Assembly: GCF_041146795.1 (NCBI RefSeq)
Contig: NC_135174.1
Location: 17,717,378 to 17,781,377 of the forward strand
Source: Maylandia zebra
Lineage: Eukaryota; Chordata; Actinopteri; Cichliformes; Cichlidae
Direction of reading: 5' to 3'
Length of the DNA stretch: 64,000 nt
Made by a program: the position numbers and the translations under genes. The notes under the pieces are model-generated. The model was not told the origin of the DNA, did no database searches, and saw only the letters and a list, made by a program, of their open reading frames with translations. This document shows, piece by piece, positions 1 to 13,340 of the stretch (position 1 is its first letter; each line of letters starts with the position of its first letter).

Positions 1-214
1 ACTTTAATTACATTAGCAATTAATTGGGGGGCAATATATACAATATTTAGTTAAATGCATTTGTTTTATTTTTTGTTTAGAATAGAATAGAATAGGATTT
101 GATTGTTTTTATATTCTTATGCATATAAAAGACAAGTGGATGCTGTTCCGACTATTAAAACCAAGGAACCCTGCATGTTCAGTGGCTAACAACTTATGCC
201 CAACAACTTATCCA

Positions 215-815
215 CTTATGTAAACTAGGGCTAATCAGATTGCAAAACATTGACTCAATATGTGAGATGGTGGTAAAGCTCAAAAAGATTTTTAGCTTTC
301 TGACCATTCAAGTACAGAAAAGATCAGATGCACTCCATCTTGTGGATCTAGAGAAAGCATATGACAGGGTGCCAACACAGGAACTATGGTGCCACATGAG
401 AAAGTGAAGAGTGACAGAGAAGTTTGTGAGGGTGGCGCAGGGTACGTCTAAGAACAGTGTGCAGCAGTTGAGATATATATAGGTTAAAGTTTCATCAGGG
501 ATTGGCTCAGAGCCCCTTCTTGTTTACAGTGGTGATGGATAGGTTAACAGATGAGGTCAGGCATGGACTATGATACTTGCAGACGACACTGTAATCTATA
601 AGGTGTCGAGATAGTGAAGGTGGATGAGTTTAAATACTTTGGGACAACCATCCAAAACAGCGGACAGTGCACAAGAGTGGTAAAGAAGATAGGGTGGAGT
701 GGGTGGAGACGAGTGACTCGGGTGATTTGTGACAGAAGGATAATAGCAAGAATGAAAAGGAAGGTTTACAAGATATTAGTGAGCCCTACTGTGAAGTACT
801 GCATTGACAAATTGA
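215..815 (+). mobile_element. Decayed RTE-like LINE reverse-transcriptase fragment
   Basis: The plus strand, read with several frame changes and stops, contains pieces typical of a non-LTR reverse transcriptase. These are a DLEKAYDRVP block near 345-375, a degraded DD-type stretch near 575-600, and a VDEFKYFGTTIQ block followed by WRRV and VICDRR near 620-750. The open stretch 614-835 is part of this remnant, not a gene. It lies upstream of NHLRC2 exon 1, on the opposite strand, so it is in the first intron of that gene. The family (RTE-like) is inferred from the block pattern; the copy is clearly dead. Confidence 0.65.
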
Positions 816-1123
816 CATATTTTACATATTATTAAATTACATGAATGCCTGTAATTTTTCTTCCTCTTCCGGAATAGATAAGGTAGCTAGCTAATTAATT
901 GACAGACTATGAAGAACTTGTGTTTAAGGGTTACAAGGCGTGTGGTGCTGTAACGTTAGCTTTTAAAAGGAAAGAGAGCTCTTCCTAAGTAGACTGCAAT
1001 TGTCCAACATTCTTAATGTATATATGAATGAACATGCCGAGTCCTGTAGTGACGAGCAGAGTTGGCAAACTCAAGTCAAACTGCTACGAAAGAGAGGCGA
1101 AGTGTTTAAGCTAAAGCTCTAAC

Positions 1124-1286
1124 CTGTCTGGAAATCGGGTATCTTCAGGTCCTCTCTCTCGTCTAACTTTTTTAGATATTGTTGAACGAGATCTTCTTTT
1201 TCTTGCTGTGTTGCAGCGTCATCTAAGGCGTTATCCAGCTGACTTTGGACAGGAAACAGTGTAGAGACGCTGCACCGGGACGCCAT
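1124..1286 (-). CDS. NHLRC2: NHLRC2, first coding exon (partial gene)
   Basis: This 163-nt minus-strand exon starts at the ATG complementary to 1284-1286 and ends at a GT donor (1122-1123) in phase 1. It encodes 54 residues beginning MASRCSVSTLFP and containing DAATQQEKEDLVQQYLKKL. That closely follows the N-terminus of vertebrate NHLRC2 as I remember it (TQQEK...YLQK, then a P-E/D-F motif before the thioredoxin-like domain). NHLRC2 is a cytosolic protein with a thioredoxin-like domain followed by NHL beta-propeller repeats; neither is in this window because the gene continues past the left edge. The exon is too short to stand out as an open frame and is called from homology, the splice site and synteny next to DCLRE1A. 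I saw no second exon in 1-1123. Confidence 0.85.
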
Positions 1287-1802
1287 GTTTCAAGCAACAA
1301 CCAGCTAGCTCGGTAAAGCAGCGAGGAGATTCATACCGCGGATTTCGACACAATAGCAAAAAATGTTATCGACTATAAGGGTTCTAAAAGAGTTTCAGTT
1401 TCAATTATCCGAATTAAATACCCTCTAAAATAGGGTTCTTATTTTTTTCAGCCTTCAAATCAAACAATTGGCTAAATTAATCGTTTAAAACGTGTAGAAA
1501 GTGTTGTTGTCCCTTCCTAGTTGTTTTTACTCCATTCATTGTAGCATAGTGGCGGTAAGTCCTGCTGTTGACATGTTATTAAACGGTGTGTCAAGAAGGA
1601 AAATTTCTCCATTTCGTTGTTAAATAATGAGGTTGAACTGTTTATCAGTAACAAATATCCGCAGTGTATTATATAATATATAAGGAAGTTGTCAGTAGCC
1701 GTTAACTTGCTGTGATCGCGGAATGTTACCAAACATCAGTCCTTGTGTAATAACAATGGTTCCGAGGTAACGTCGGGCACGTTACGCTTTATTTTGCTCC
1801 AA
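1287..1802. promoter_or_regulatory. Head-to-head promoter interval NHLRC2/DCLRE1A
   Basis: The start codons of NHLRC2 (minus, 1286) and DCLRE1A (plus, 1803) are only 516 bp apart and point away from each other, so both promoters and 5' UTRs must lie here unless there are distant non-coding exons. I see no convincing TATA box at a useful position. An in-frame upstream ATG at 1743 would add 20 residues to DCLRE1A. The bidirectional-promoter reading is inference from spacing. Confidence 0.55.
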
Positions 1803-4800
1803 ATGTCACAGAAGGAAAATGAAAATGACATCTGGGACTATAAACCTCTTGGCAAGAAAAAGAAGAGGCACGAATCGCCACCTAAAAACACTAAAAGAAA
1901 ATGCACTTTCAGGAAATCCTCCAAGAAAGACGCATCTTCTCTCTCAATCAAGCCACAAGACAGGAACGCAAAAGCCAAAGCGGCAGAAAGTGAAGTCAGT
2001 GCTACAGCTGGAATAACAGACGACTGTAACTTAAGCTTAAATGCACAGGAGCTTAACTCAAAGAGATCTCCCACAAAAGAAACAAATCAAAGTGACAATG
2101 CTGCAGCCGAGGGCCCATCCCCTGAAGACTTCTGCCCCATCTGTCAGATGCCATTCTTCATTTTGGTTGTGCAGTCCCAAAGATGGCACGTTGCTGAATG
2201 TATTGACACTCCCAGGGATACGTGCACAGGTACAGACGTCCATACTCATCACACATCTTAAAGTTACACTTGATACCAAATCACAGCTTCAGATAAGCCT
2301 AATGTCATTCACAGCAGCCATTCAGGTCCATAATAATCCAAACCATCTCAGCTTTTCCTCAATCCCAGTGAATGTATGTTCACAGGTGACGCTGTGATCT
2401 GCAGTGAGAATAGGCAGCAGCCTGGAGAGGCAGAAAGGAAATGGAAGCAGGTTGGAGACAAAGATAGAGAGGCGAGGCTGAGATGTTTTGGGCATAGTGG
2501 GATAGGGATGGACAAAGAATTCTGTGCAATGTATCCATTGCCAGGGAAAATGAAAAGTGCAAGATCATAGAGAAGATAAATGGATGTAGTCAAGGAGGAC
2601 ATGCAGAGTAGTGTGACAGAAGGGGAAGCTCGGGATAGGGATGGAGGTTGATCTCCTGTGGCGACTCCCACAAGGAACAGCTGGAAGAAGATATGGCATA
2701 CGGACATATCTATGATAATTCAAACTTTTGAGAGAAAAAAATTAAATAAGAGGACCAGAAGTCCACAGGATAAACAAGTCTCCTCTAACAAAAGGTCCTT
2801 CATTTCCCATAATGCATTGTGATGGTATCCTTCATGCTTGTTGGATGGTAGAAAGAAACCTTCTACATAGCCTAACAGCTCAGGATTAAGGATTAAAAGA
2901 AATGTGCACTGACAGTGTAGCACTGATTCTATGCACTTAGCTCAGTTGTGTTTATCTCAAACAGCAGGCTGATAAGATACCTTTATAGTATATATCATCA
3001 GTTTAGTTTAGAGTAGAGTAGCGCAGTTGGTAAAGTGCTAAATATTATCCTCTTGTAACCCTGCTCTAACGAGTGCAGGCACTGTTCATTTATCTGTTCA
3101 TACAGAATGTCCAGATGGTCTTCGGTGCTCCTCCACCATTCCGAACCATTACAAGAAATTCAACCACACACTTCTGGCCCACAGTCGAGCCAGCAGCGGC
3201 ACAGCCCTCCTCAGTCTGTCCCAACAGGCTGAGACCAGCCTGGATTGTTTTCCAGGGCTGATAAAAAATCAGGGGTCTATTTTAGAGACTTCACAGCAAG
3301 GGGCTCTAACTCCTCCTGCATTATCCAGTCCTAGCTCCTCACCTCACCAACGTCACACCGGAACACTTCAGTCAAAACTTACAAATGGCCTTCTGCTCCT
3401 GCGTTCTCCTGGACCGGAGGACTTTAAGAAAAAGAAAGGCTGGTCATCATCTACTAAAAGCCAAAACTCTGTCACTGTTTCTCAGGAAAGTAATAAAGGG
3501 GATTTATCCATCCCTGTCATGGAAAATAGTGGACAGCAGGATAGTGAAGATTTACACAGAAGTGAGGATTCTTTGGAAAATGATAACATGATATCCTACT
3601 CTCCTCTTTCTGAGTTCCCTGCAGAGACTGAAATCAATACTACAGAGTGTAGAAAATCTCTTTTTAATGACAGTGCAATTCAAAATGAGCATGAAGACTC
3701 GATGATGCTGTTCAGTGACTGCTTCTCCAGTGAAGATGAGCTCCTCACTGACTTTATAAACAGCAATTCAGAAGCCAGCAATGTGCAAGGAAAGAAACTG
3801 CCTTCTGCAAACACCCAGCTGGGTGCAGTTTCCTCATTAACACCCACTAATCAGTTAACTGCTGAGAACAGAGCTGCTTCCTCAGGTGGAAAAGAAGCTT
3901 CTGAAATCAGTAAGACTAGTATTCAGTCTCCACAGAGTATTGTCTTAGAGCGTCTGAGAGACACTCTTCTGAGCTCAGATAACTCACACTCCCAAAACTC
4001 AAACAGCATTATTCAAACAGAGCAACCAGCTTCTCTTCAAGTGCCTTCATCTCAAACTTCCATTGTCCAACGATCTCAAGCCATGCCCCCTCAGAAGGGC
4101 CACAGCAAAGCCGGTCAGGTCTCCGGTCTCAAACAAACTGACATCGGGGTGTTTTTTGGCCTCAAACCACTGAGGGAGAAGGAGAAAGAAGCAGAGAGTG
4201 CACCAAATGACCTCAACGCTTCGTCTACTCCAACGGCTGGGAAGAGCTCGGGACAGAGACGGCAAAGAGGAGACCGGCAGAGAAAAAATAAAGCTGACAC
4301 ACCTGCAGATACGCCACAGGCCACAGAAACCATTAACCCATCAGTAGATGGACAGGGAGAAGTCTGGGGGAGGAGTGGGACCACAGGGAGGAGGAGGTGG
4401 AGGAACAGAGTCAATGCTGATGGAGAAGTACAGCTGCCCCGTTGCCCTTTCTATAAGAAAATCCCAGGTTAGTAAGCAAATGTACATTTCTTCTTGCTGT
4501 GTAAATTTAAACATTAATTATTATTTAATTTGTAATCTTATGCAAAAAACTTTCCCCAGGCACAAAGTTTGCCATTGATGCCTTTAGATATGGACAGATC
4601 GAGGGCATCGCAGCCTACTTCCTTACTCACTTCCACTCAGACCACTACGGAGGCTTGACCAAGACTTCCACTGTTCCCATCTACTGCAACAGAGTAAGTC
4701 AATCTGTAGTTTTGATGAAATAATTTACTTAGTTTTGTTTTTATTTGGTACTGGATCACCGAGTGCCAGGGACAGTTCACCCTTAAATCACATTTACATG

Positions 4801-7800
4801 TTCTCTCACCACCCTGATTGTCCGTGAGGTACCCAGCTATGAAAATATTGGATGTAGAGATGTCTGTCTTCTCATGAATATATCCTTGCTTATGTTGTGC
4901 AGGATTTAGATGATTGAGGTTGCACAATCTGTGTTTTGAAATCAGAATCTGATTTATTATATGCATTGATTTGCATAAAACAGTTGCTGTTTTTCTATGA
5001 TACTAAACAGTCAGGGTGATGGATGTTATCCCTGCTTTGAGTCCACTGTTGAAACTATATCCAACACCATCTCAGCAAAAGGCTGACATTTTGTCCGTTT
5101 ATGTATTTCTCCTTCAGTGGTATGGAAGCGATTCACTTATTTGAAAATGATATAACACCACCACCACCCCTCTCTGCCGCCAGAAATCCTATTTACTTTC
5201 AACTCATTAAAAAGCTTCCTCACTTCCACAGAATTCATAGAGGAAGTACTTGATCCATTTGTTATCTCTCTGCACTGCTTTGACTCACATTAATGGAAAA
5301 TGTTTGGCAGCTATGAATACCAAAATTCAAATGGCTCTGATCACAGTTGAGTCAATTAAAATTCGAAGACCTTTGTGGGAGTTTTTTCTTCTTCTTTTGG
5401 ACACAGAAATACAACATTTGATGTGCAGTAAAATAAGTTTAGCTGGGGCCCAGTTGTTTGCCATCCCCTTTGTTGTTACTGTGAAAAAGCTACATCAGTG
5501 AAGGTGTGTTAAATGTAGAGAATTATCTAAATAAACTGAAGTTTGCAGTTAAACAAGTGTAAAATCTTTAGCTCAGACTTTATTGCTTATTTTTGGTTCA
5601 ATTAGCTACGACTTAACAATATATAATATCAGGTATGATATGAGGTATGAACTTGAAATGATATAAAAGTCAAGAGACTAGAGATGTTGGGAGTTCTTCT
5701 ATCAAGTGGGTCAGGTTTATCACAGTGGTGTGTGTGTGTGTGTGTTTTCTGGGGATTAGGCTAAAAACAGACTTATAAGTACTTGTTGGGACTCCGTTTG
5801 CTAGGCCACAGACTTTGAGCGTGGGCGCCAGGTGGATCACAGCCCAGAAAAGTTTGATCATAATCACAGAGGGTAATTAGAAAGTAGATTGGGAAAATAC
5901 GATTTCAAGGCCAGGGTTTGGGAGGCGGGGGGGTGAATTACTCCGCATATCTGAGATTGTTTGAAACCTGATCATCACTGTAAACTGCAAAGATTTGTTC
6001 ACTCTCAGCTGTGTCTCCTGATTAGATTACAGGGAACCTGGTGAAGAGCAAACTGAGGGTGGCCGAGCAGTACGTCCACATCCTCCCCATGAATACTGAA
6101 GTCACTGTGGAGGGGGTCCGGGTCATCCTCCTAGACGCTAACCAGTGAGTCATCTGTGACATCAGCAGGGATCTGTACTGGTGACGCTGTTTTGTGACAC
6201 ATGAGAGCTTCTTTGTCACGCTGCTGATTTCATGCTGATCAGATTCAGCTGGTTTATTACCAGAAGGTTGATTTTCTGTCTTTGAGATTTAAATACTGTT
6301 TTAGATTTGCAGCTGAGGTTAATGGGCTCTTCACCAGCATGCATTAAAACTTGACCTGGTATTTTCCCATACGATCTTTCTGAAACCCAGAGAAATGGCT
6401 CTGAAAACACTGTGGGCAGAGGAGAAGGACACAATGAGTCACTTATAACATATGTACCGCTATTAGCAGACTACAAAAACATGCATTCATGCATTCGGGA
6501 GCAGATACAAAAGTTTCTACCGTAGCCACTTTCTTTATAGTAAAATTGTCATAAAGGGATAAATTGAGGCAATTTGAAGTATATTCAGACACAACCAAGC
6601 GAATAGCCTATTCATTATGTCACTGGGAATACATTCTTTTGAATGTAGAACACATCTTTTACAGTTGTGCTACATAGTTTCTACTTAATGACTCTATTTA
6701 CTCCTCGTAATATTTCCCTGGAGAGTTAAATGAATTTCTCACAGTGAAAACTGGCTAAATTTGATTAAAACCTCTCTTTTGTATCCTTATCTGTTCTTTC
6801 AGTTGTCCAGGTGCTGCAATGCTGTTGTTCTTCTTGCCCGATGGACAGACGGTTCTTCACACCGGAGACTTCAGAGCTGACCCCTCAATGGAAACCTACC
6901 CTGAGCTACTCAGCTGCAGGATACAGACACTCTATTTGGATACCACGTAAGTACCCCTCAGTTTCATCATTTTCACTTGTTGCTGTAAGTAACAACTCCC
7001 GGTAATGACGACCACTTTCTTTCTCTCTGATTTTGGTAAACTGAGCACAACTCCAGCAGTGAAACTCAGATTTTTCAGTGTGACCTCTTATATCTCTCTA
7101 GCTACTGCAGCCCTGAGTACACCTTCCCCAGGCAGCAAGAAGTCATCAACTTTGCAGCCAGCACTGCATTTGAATTGGTGACACTCAACCCACGTACACT
7201 TGTGGTGTGCGGGTCGTACTCGGTGGGGAAAGAGAAGGTCTTTTTGGGTATGTGCTTTGCAGGAGAGTCTATGCTCACACTTTCTTTTGATGTTTTTTTT
7301 GTTTGTTTTTGAGCTGTATGGCACATTTTCTACTCCTTTAAAAATCAGAAAGTCAGTTATAATCGGATATCTCGGCATGAGAGACATGGCTGACCCAAAT
7401 GTATAAATACAGAAAGAAATGTGTTTTCTATCCACCTCTTAGTAACAGTAGTTATACTTAAAATAAATATGAAGATGGGTTTTCTAAATACTGCTTGATT
7501 TCATTCTGAGAATACACAAAGCAAAATGGTTTCTAAACCTAATAGTAGAATAGTTTTCCCCCTGTAGTTTTCTGTGTGTGGCTGACCTGTCCTATTATAA
7601 GTTCATCTGATATTTCTTCTATATTGAAATAGGAGCATTGTTGTTTAAAAACTGGAGCCCCTCACAGTGCATTGTCTTCAAGTGGAGGCAAAGTGTTCCC
7701 TTGTGATACATGGACGATAGTTTGAAGCACTTTAGTACAATGAAAAACTGAAAAAACAGTGTTTAACTGACAGAAGGGGAAACTGCATGCATTCATTCTT

Positions 7801-10266
7801 TAATCACAGCTGCTTCAACAAGCGCTGCATGAAGTGGAGACAAAAGCAGATGGCTAGTTTAATTGACTGTAGCACTTTACTCATCCTTTTTGTCCTTCTG
7901 TTATTCCACAAAAGCATTTGTACACGTACAGCAAACACTTTACAGGCCAGGGAGTGCCATATTTAGTCAGTCAGTTGTTTTCTGTTTTGTTTTTTTTAAT
8001 AAAGGCCTGTTGAGTTTGAAGAGTTTGTTTCAGTAATGTTGGTGAAAACTAAAATCCACTGTTTTCCTGCAGTTTTCATTCTCACACAGACCTCGTTCTG
8101 CTTCATTTGCAGCGCTGGCAGAGGTTCTGGGGTCTAAAGTTTGCCTCTCTAGAGACAAGTACAACACCATGTGCTGTCTGGAGTCGGAGCAAATCAAAGG
8201 ACGTCTAACCACCGACTGGAAGGCAGCCCAGGTCCACGTGCTGCCCATGATGCAGCTGTCCTTCAGAGTAGGTGCATTTTTCATGACTTGTTTTCCCAAA
8301 GTCCCACTATTCTTAATATTTTAAGTTCATATTTATACAACAAAGAGCAGATTTACAATGCACGTTTTAATTATGGCATGTGAGCCATGTTAGCAACACA
8401 CATTAAGTCCAAATGTGAACACCAGCAGCAACAAAATGGTCAGAAAATCGTCATGTTTTTGTAAAAAACATATCTATCTTGGAGAACTGATATTTAAATA
8501 TTACCACAGATAGGTCACAGAGGTGAGAATAGATGTAGCTTTTCATATCTGCTTTATTCTCCTTAATGAGCAATGTTCAGAGGAGCTCACATCACGAGGT
8601 AAAGAGACTCTAAAATACATGTGTGAGATTAAACTACAGCATTATGAGTTTATTCAAAGACTGGTGGGAAACAACTTCTTTTTGGTGACTTTTGCTTATT
8701 TGAGTTAAAAATACTCGAGCGCAATACACAGTTTATTCATGAAATAATCGGGAATCGAGAAAATGCACAGATTTCTTCTAGATAAGCTAACAGTCACGCA
8801 TATGGTTCTTACTCCACCAGGTCCATGCTGAGGCAGGAAAACCCCCGACAATGCAGCTCTTTTAAGTTGTCCTTTTTTCCCCTCCCTTTTTCCCTTCTCT
8901 TTCCAGAAACTGCAGGATCACCTGGCACGCTTTTCTCATCAGTATGATCAGCTGGTGGCCTTCAAACCTACCGGCTGGACCTTCAGTCAGCAGATAGAAT
9001 CAGTGGAAGACATTCAGCCTCAGAAAAGCGGCAACATCACCATATATGGTACGCACAAAGCCTTTTTTCTTCTAGTTTTTGGAGAGGAAAAAGAAGTGTC
9101 ATATATAAGAGTATTATCCCACAACAATTTGAGTGTTGTTAATATTGTTGTATTTAGCCTACAGCTCCCTCTTTTGGTAAAGCCTGAAACAAGTCTTATA
9201 GAATCACAATAGAGCATGGCTTGGTTTCAGACTGCTCTGGCTTGGTGGCAACAGGATACATAACGTCAGTGCCCTGGGGTCGTGGATCTCCTCTGTGGAC
9301 AACACTTCCTAGTCTAGCATTAAACCCCAGTTCTAAATTTGGGCCATGACTTGATTTTTCAATTGCAGATTTAGCCAGTTTTTCTTCCTAACCCCCGTTT
9401 CATGTTCTGAATAGATCCATCAGAAGCATCAGCCATCTGGCTCGTAACCTCCAATCACCAGCTAGAGGCTTCTGGGGTGCACACTCACGTATATTTTCTT
9501 CCTTCTCAGCAGTTTGTGTGTCACTCAGGCGGAAGCCAATTTGCACTCTCCCTCTCTCTCTCTCTGCCTTGTTTATCTCCTCCTTCTCGCTCTTCCCTGC
9601 CATATGCCGCCATTTGCTGCAAATGTTCTCTGCATGTGGAAACGGACTGACTTTATCCATGAATAGGCTTTTTTCCCCCCCTTTTTCTAGCTAGACCTGT
9701 TTAAAGCAGAGGAGCACATAAAATTTGTCCAGGGCTAAAATGTGGATAAACACAAGGCATCTGCTTTCTGCATTGGTTCCAAGCTAGGTTTTTATTTTGT
9801 GTATTAACTGAAAACTGAATAATTCTGCATTGTCCCTTAGAGGGGAACAGTCTGAGCCTGTGGACGTCTTCATTGAGCATCTGGTCCGGCTTTTAAAGCT
9901 TTGCCCTTTTGCTTGCCTGATCGATTTCCCTGTGTGTTTAACATCTGTCTCCAGCGTTGTTTACTGCAAGCCAGTTTCCCTCTGAATTGACTAAACTCTA
10001 AAAATTTCCCAAAGGAGAAGTAAAACTTTCAAATTAGCTAATTGCTTTTTAAAGAGCTGTCGGTTTATGATGATATCAACCCATCTGTTTGTCTGACAGG
10101 TATCCCCTATAGTGAACACAGCAGCTTTCTTGAGTTGAAGCGGTTTGTGCAGTGGCTCCAGCCCCTCAAGATCATCCCTACAGTTAACAATGGCAGCTGG
10201 GCCAACAGGAAGGCGATGGAGAAGTGTTTCAGTGAGTGGCTCATGGACGTTAAGAATAAACAGTGA
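1803..10266 (+). CDS. DCLRE1A: DCLRE1A (SNM1A) DNA cross-link repair 5'-exonuclease
   Basis: Nine coding exons join in frame: 1803-2229, 3106-4467, 4560-4693, 6026-6144, 6803-6946, 7102-7247, 8113-8267, 8907-9048 and 10100-10266. They total 931 residues; the human protein is about 1040. SNM1A is a nuclear metallo-beta-lactamase/beta-CASP nuclease that digests past interstrand cross-links. Visible parts: an N-terminal DIWDYK block with basic stretches; a UBZ4-type ubiquitin-binding zinc finger (C111, C114, H near 129, C near 133); a long low-conservation Ser-rich linker in exon 2; a PCNA-binding PIP box QTDIGVFF at 486-493; and the catalytic HFHSDH motif near 620-625, followed by DANHCPGA and HTGDFRAD. 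The C-terminus keeps the PYSEHSS and KIIPTVN blocks. The start at 1803 is preferred over the in-frame ATG at 1743 because family N-termini begin just before the IW-x-YK motif. All key motifs are intact. Confidence 0.95.
2395..2705 (+). mobile_element. LINE C-terminal fragment in DCLRE1A intron 1
   Basis: The plus strand reads, with interruptions, as the end of an RTE-like LINE polyprotein: a [10 protein letters not shown] block near 2470-2500, a short PGKMK block near 2540, then a MDVVKEDMQ block near 2582-2608 and an EARDRDG block near 2625-2645. It continues where the remnant at 215-815 stops in the protein, but the promoter and exon 1 of DCLRE1A lie between them. They are therefore either separate insertions or one element split by rearrangement. 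Frameshifts and stops show it is inactive. Confidence 0.6.
5728..5746. repeat. (GT)n microsatellite
   Basis: A short uninterrupted GT run lies in DCLRE1A intron 3, which is otherwise ordinary AT-rich intron sequence (4694-6025). Confidence 0.9.
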
Positions 10267-10625
10267 CTTATTTTCCAGCTGCCTGTCGGTGCTAAAGGAA
10301 CACCCTAATAGTATGCGATACTTGAAGTGTTGTATGGACTGGTTTATTTTAACGCTATTTGTTTAATTAACTTTACATTTAAATTTAGAGGAAGCGGTTG
10401 TGATTTTTAGACCTGAATTAGAAAAACTCTGGAAGCTGTGTTATATGAACCTGACATGATTCATGTATTAAACTTACAGTTGGACCAGGGTCATCCAGAC
10501 TCTTTTACCATCTCATTCATTTGATATGCTGCAGGTGCTGCTCTGAAACTGTGCAATTTTTTTTTTTTTATTGTGATTTATTTTGTACATGATCAAAGTT
10601 TTATGCTGAAGAAATAAATATTTTA
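10267..10625 (+). terminator. DCLRE1A 3' UTR with polyadenylation signal
   Basis: After the TGA at 10264-10266 there are about 350 bp of AT-rich sequence ending in an AATAAA hexamer at 10613-10618. No coding signal follows. The exact cleavage site cannot be read from the sequence. Confidence 0.7.
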
Positions 10626-11745
10626 AAATAACATTGCTACCGTGTTTTTATTTCTTTGCAACAATACCACTTTAGAAACTTTTCTTTCTAATTGCTCTAT
10701 ATTTAATAATACTTGATATTTCTATTGCCTTCTTTAAACAATCCGTTTTATTCCCCAACCTACGTAAAAGCACCTAGAAGAGCCCATCAAAGCTTTTAGG
10801 TTTATAAGACATATTATGACTCTAAGTATTATATTGATAATAGTTGTTTTGGCTAATTTGCTAACTTTACATGGTCAGTTTGGAAGGTTGCAGTCAACAT
10901 GTGGATATTCACTGCTGAATCTTATGTTGTGATTCATACTGATGAACCTCTGCAGCCACTTACAGTGTGTTAGGAGGGAATGCCAGGTGAGTGTAAGCCT
11001 TTTTTTTTTTTTTTTTTTTTTTAAGATGTCTTCGGTCTTGTCTTTCAGGAGTTTATCTCTGGGTCAGCAGACATACAGTACAGAGATGGTTTTTGATTTC
11101 GTTCGTCCTTAAGTTAAACCATCTGTCTTATCATGTGTTAAGGTGTTTCAGGGTGCATGTGTATTTTGAGCATCAGATACCAGAGTAGGAGGAGAGAAAA
11201 GGAAAAAAACAAAAGCTGAACACTTCAGAAATGTGTCCTGTAGATTCCACCATGTGAGAAACACCGTGTAGCACACTGCAGGGTGCAAGTTATCTATACA
11301 ATTTTAACCTCCTAGGATCTGGCGTCCACACATGTGGACATCACATTTTGGGTTGTCTAGACCAAAATACTAAATTTTTCTCTACAAGGGCCTGATATCC
11401 ACTTACAAGGACATTATACTGCCACTGTTCCATCAAAATTTATAACTAATATCCTCATACGTGGCTCTCATTTTTGTTAGGAACAGAAATCAGGTAAAAA
11501 AACAAAAACAAATCTGCTGATTCTTTGTTTTTACATTCATTGGGTCCCAATATGCCCAAATATCAAAGAGAAATTAAAAAATGCATGCTGTGGAAGAGTT
11601 CGGGTTTTAGGAGGTTAATCTAGGAATTTGGTTTCCACATCACCACTTTGCATAAAAGCACTCAGAAGAGCTGCTTGGAATATTAATTCACAGCTTTTAA
11701 ATTTAACCACTTATGTTAGTTTTTGGCAAAAAAAAAATAGATGGA

Positions 11746-11750
<5 letters not shown>

Positions 11751-11789
<39 letters not shown>
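11751..11789. repeat. (AT)n microsatellite
   Basis: A pure AT dinucleotide run of about 39 bp. Open frames across it (poly Ile-Tyr) are artefacts. Confidence 0.95.
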
Positions 11790-11794
<5 letters not shown>

Positions 11795-11892
11795 TAGGCA
11801 TTTCATTCCCTGTCCCTCTTCCCTCTCATTTTATTTTATGTGTTATGCTGTGGAAATATCAAATCATACAGTTACATGGCAGTAACACCATT

Positions 11893-12155
11893 CATTTAGA
11901 CCATGTAGACATGGTGGAGATGACCTGCTGAAGTTCAAACTGAGAAGAAAGGTGATTTAAGTAACATTCAAACCTCGAGGCAGATGGGCTACAGCAGCAG
12001 AAGACCTCACCAGGGACGTCTCCTGTTAGTTAACAGGAAACTGAAGAAACCGTTTAACCATGCTCACCAAAACTGGACAACCAGACATTAGAAAAATATT
12101 ACCTGGTGTGATGAGTCTCAATTTCTGCTGCCACATTCAAACAGTATTTTTGCGT
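11893..12155 (+). mobile_element. Tc1-like transposon remnant
   Basis: This segment shares its order of blocks with the fish Tc1-like element seen at 36592-37373 and with the transposase gene I recall for that family: a CATGTAGACATGG block, a GAAGAAAGGTGATTTAAGT block, then GATGGGCTACAGCAGCAGAA and a block near TGATGAGTCTCAATTTCTGC. It has large internal deletions and no open frame. It is a dead internal fragment without recognisable terminal repeats. Confidence 0.6.
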
Positions 12156-12593
12156 AAAAAAATGAAAGAATGAATCGATTCTGAACAAACTGGTTTGCAG
12201 CAGTTCAAGGGAACAGGCCTTGCAGATAAAGTCCATTTAATGCTGGACCTTCACCTGGAACGGCGCTGGTTATTTGGCACAATACAAAAAAGATTACAAC
12301 CAAGTACAAAGTAAAGTGTGCAAGTGTCCTCAGTTATTTGAGTCACTACTACATGTCTCAAAACAGCACAAATAGGTGAAGCAACACGATTCTGTCTACA
12401 TATTAATGTTCCCCGAGGTGCTGAGGACATCAGCTAATGGTCTCTTCGTTGTTCATCTCCTACTTGCTTTGACTTACTATCAAGGAATCCTTGCGTTAAA
12501 AAAAAAAAAAAAAGCCAAACAGAAAAAATTAATGTATGCCAGCATTTTATTAGTGCACTCATGTAATCACTGCATACATACAAAGAATCTCTG

Positions 12594-13340
12594 TGTCATG
12601 GTCTGGGTGTGTGGCTGTAAAGTTCTGCTGAAGGTCTGGACCTCCCTGGTATCCACCCATGGGCAGGGCCTACAGCTTCCCTCACCTGGAGCTGATTGAG
12701 GCAATTAGGTTGGAGATTTAAGCTGCTTGCTGACACTGTTTCCTTGCCAGTTCCTCAACAACCCCATGTTGGTAACCAGGCCTCACGCTTCATGTCTATG
12801 ATTCTCAAGTGCTTTACTAACCTTGCAATCTTGTGTTCTAGTTGCTCCTGGGAATTACATCACACTGAATAACTTATCCTGGAAATCTGGTTAACCCGCC
12901 TGCTTTCAGAATCATCTCCTTGCCTCACCTGCCTGCCCTCCTGCCCTTACACTACCACGGGACCTTCACCGCCCAGGACAGCTGACACACACCACCAAAC
13001 CCACCCGGACTACACCACCTCTCCTTCAATGTTTCCATCTCCCACCTGCACAGTTTCAATAGCTTCCACGCTCTCCAGAACTCCTCATTGGCTACTGCTT
13101 TAACACTGCTCTCCTCTCTTCCAGTGCGTACCTAATCACCAGCCAGCTGCTGTTGCTTTCTTGGACCTGTCCCCTTACTTTATCCCTCTCTCCTAGCCAA
13201 GACCCCCACGCCCCATGTGTCAAGCCTTAAGTCAAGGGCCATTGTAAACATCATCCTTGTGCTAGCTAATAAACCTTTGTTAAACCCTTTCCTCCGCCTC
13301 CACTTTGGGTTCTCTGCACGTGGGTTTGATTTTTGGTACT
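12594..13340 (+). mobile_element. Possible solo LTR or retroelement 3' end
   Basis: A ~700-bp block is markedly more C-rich than its flanks. It begins with TGTCATGG and contains a poly-A-signal-like AATAAA hexamer near 13268-13273, followed by a CCTCCGCCTCC stretch. This arrangement resembles long terminal repeats or LINE 3' ends common in fish genomes. I see no coding sequence and could not find a clear right-hand terminus or target-site duplication, so the type is tentative. Confidence 0.3.

Noticed and set aside
614-835. 73-residue plus-strand frame near the left edge
   Set aside because: Part of a decayed LINE reverse transcriptase, in the intron of NHLRC2 and on the other strand.
11628-11931. 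Open frames with Ile-Tyr repeats
   Set aside because: Translation of an (AT)n microsatellite in intergenic DNA.
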